From Plectrocnemia conspersa (Eukaryota > Arthropoda > Insecta > Trichoptera > Polycentropodidae): DNA of 64,000 nt. The notes under the pieces are model-generated. The model had not been told where the DNA came from. It did not search any database and saw only the letters and a program-made list of their open reading frames with translations. The position numbers and the translations under genes are program-made. Shown here piece by piece: positions 62,660 to 64,000 of the stretch. Where the stretch lies: the NCBI GenBank assembly GCA_009617715.1, contig VTFK01000003.1, positions 62,001-126,000 on the forward strand. Direction: 5' to 3'. Within the stretch, counting starts at the first letter, position 1, and each line of letters opens with the position of its first letter.

Positions 62660-64000
62660 CTAAATTCTACCATATCGTCTACTGACACTATGAATACATA
62701 TATAATTTTCTATTATCTGATCTAAATGAATATACGTTACCAAAAATAATTAAATACTACTTTATTTTAATATGAATTAATAAATAATAAATATTAATAA
62801 CAAGAAAGCAATAAAAACTCGTCAAAACTAACAGTTTAATTTGAAATTAAAATAGAATAAATTTAGGATAGACATATAAACATGACGAAAAAAATAAAAA
62901 AAAAATAATAATAGCCACTGGTTATAAAAAACATGCTTCGTATTTTTATTTTTTTAAATATTTTAAAAACAGTAATTAAATTTGTGGTAATTAACTGTCT
63001 TAAAAAATTAAATAAAAAAAAATTTGCTTGAGTACGATTTTATTTTAAGCATAAAGAAATGAAATATTCCTAATGAGCTAATTAATTAAACCATAATATG
63101 ATGTTTATAATATTGTATAAATTATTCTTTAACTTGAATTTAACTACGCATTTGAATGTGATGGTCTTTACATCTATTTAGGTAATACAAAATTTGGCGA
63201 CTCATTAAAATTTCTGAAATTAACGATTGCATGGCAAAAGTATTTAATTTCACTAAAATAGAATAATACGCATTTTCTCATGAAACGTTTTGTTCCATTT
63301 GGAATATATAATTTTATTAGTATTTTATTTGACGTATTAAATAATACATATTAATATTTCGCTTCTATTTTATAATATATTAAAAGTTTTATTTGAAGTA
63401 TATATATATATTTTGATATACATATGTACATATATAGAAGCTTATTTTATGAAATTCAATAAGAAGTATATACATACATAATATAATAGAACCTTGAAGA
63501 AAATTATGTTTGTTTCATAACGTTTTATCTATTTGTAGTAGAATATTATGTGTTTGAAGCGTTTCATATCTAGCTTATTGTTTCGGAATCTTGCGAAAAC
63601 TATCTCGGATAACTTTCAAGGTTTCAAAGATTTTCACAGAAGAGATAATGTGACTTTTTTGAAATTTTGCTTTAAAGATCTGACACTTCGTTTCTGTATA
63701 CTATAATATTTATTGCTTTTTAAGGTCGGCCTTAAAATATTATATAATATTATATAAAACATGTATTGGTTTAGAATGATACAACAGTATGTAATTTTAC
63801 TTTAGATAATCGATAATTAAAGTATATGGAACAATAGGAATAAGGCTGCCTAATAAATATTTATGAATATTCTTAAGTCATTAGATTATTAATAAAAATA
63901 GTTGTTTATAAAAAAAAATAATAGGCTTAAATAAAAGCGTATAAACATATATATTTATCTATAAGATTTAACTCTAAGATATAACAAAAAATAGTTTATT
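62660..64000. other. AT-rich non-coding DNA
   Basis: A short (TA)n lies at about 63400-63415. No supported gene or element up to the window end. Confidence 0.45.

Overview
This window reads as AT-rich nuclear DNA from an arthropod, most likely an insect. The supporting signs are very long (TA)n microsatellites, poly(A)-tailed or (TAAA)n-tailed non-LTR retrotransposons of Jockey, RTE, R1 and L2/CR1-like type, a tRNA-derived SINE family, and hAT-type, TA-flanked and piggyBac-type DNA transposon ends. I cannot name an order or species. There are no operons, ribosome binding sites, tRNA or rRNA genes, CRISPR arrays, or recognisable host protein-coding genes. The window looks like a gene desert or a very large intron.

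Layout. 0-12 kb: a TA-flanked MITE (567-1201), a degenerate tandem array (4.38-5.68 kb), long featureless AT-rich DNA, a small GC-richer island at 9 kb and a SINE at 11.7 kb. 12-24 kb: an old Jockey-type relic (13 kb), a GA-repeat island, a 360-bp duplication (15 kb), an old L2-like relic on the minus strand (17-18 kb), a foldback MITE (18.9 kb), two low-grade tandem arrays (21-22.6 kb) and one unassigned 154-codon ORF (23 kb). 26-28 kb: a cluster of mobile DNA, namely a C/G-run-rich foldback element, a hAT MITE with a perfect 8-bp target duplication, a SINE and a piggyBac-like end. 31.5-32.8 kb: the best preserved L2-like reverse transcriptase, open apart from one stop codon. 36.9-46.5 kb: Jockey and RTE relics.

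46.5-56 kb is the richest part. A GC-rich R1-clade 3' end with a 52-A tail sits inside a roughly 490-bp (TA)n tract. Two near-identical Jockey-type copies lie at 48.2-49.6 and 54.0-55.9 kb. The second carries a short templated patch copied from 0.4 kb upstream within itself, and both share the same frameshift.

Between the repeats lie islands of higher GC and mixed complexity, near 0.2-0.5, 9.0, 13.8-14.15, 14.6, 33.2-33.6, 36.5, 37.6-38.1, 44.8-45.3, 50.9-51.6, 56.3-56.5, 57.8-58.2, 61.0-61.4 and 62.3-62.65 kb. Their spacing and composition would fit conserved non-coding (enhancer-like) elements, but this cannot be shown from one sequence. No gene here can be placed in a working pathway. The only clear biology is the insertion, truncation and decay of mobile elements, and possibly regulatory DNA for a gene outside the window.
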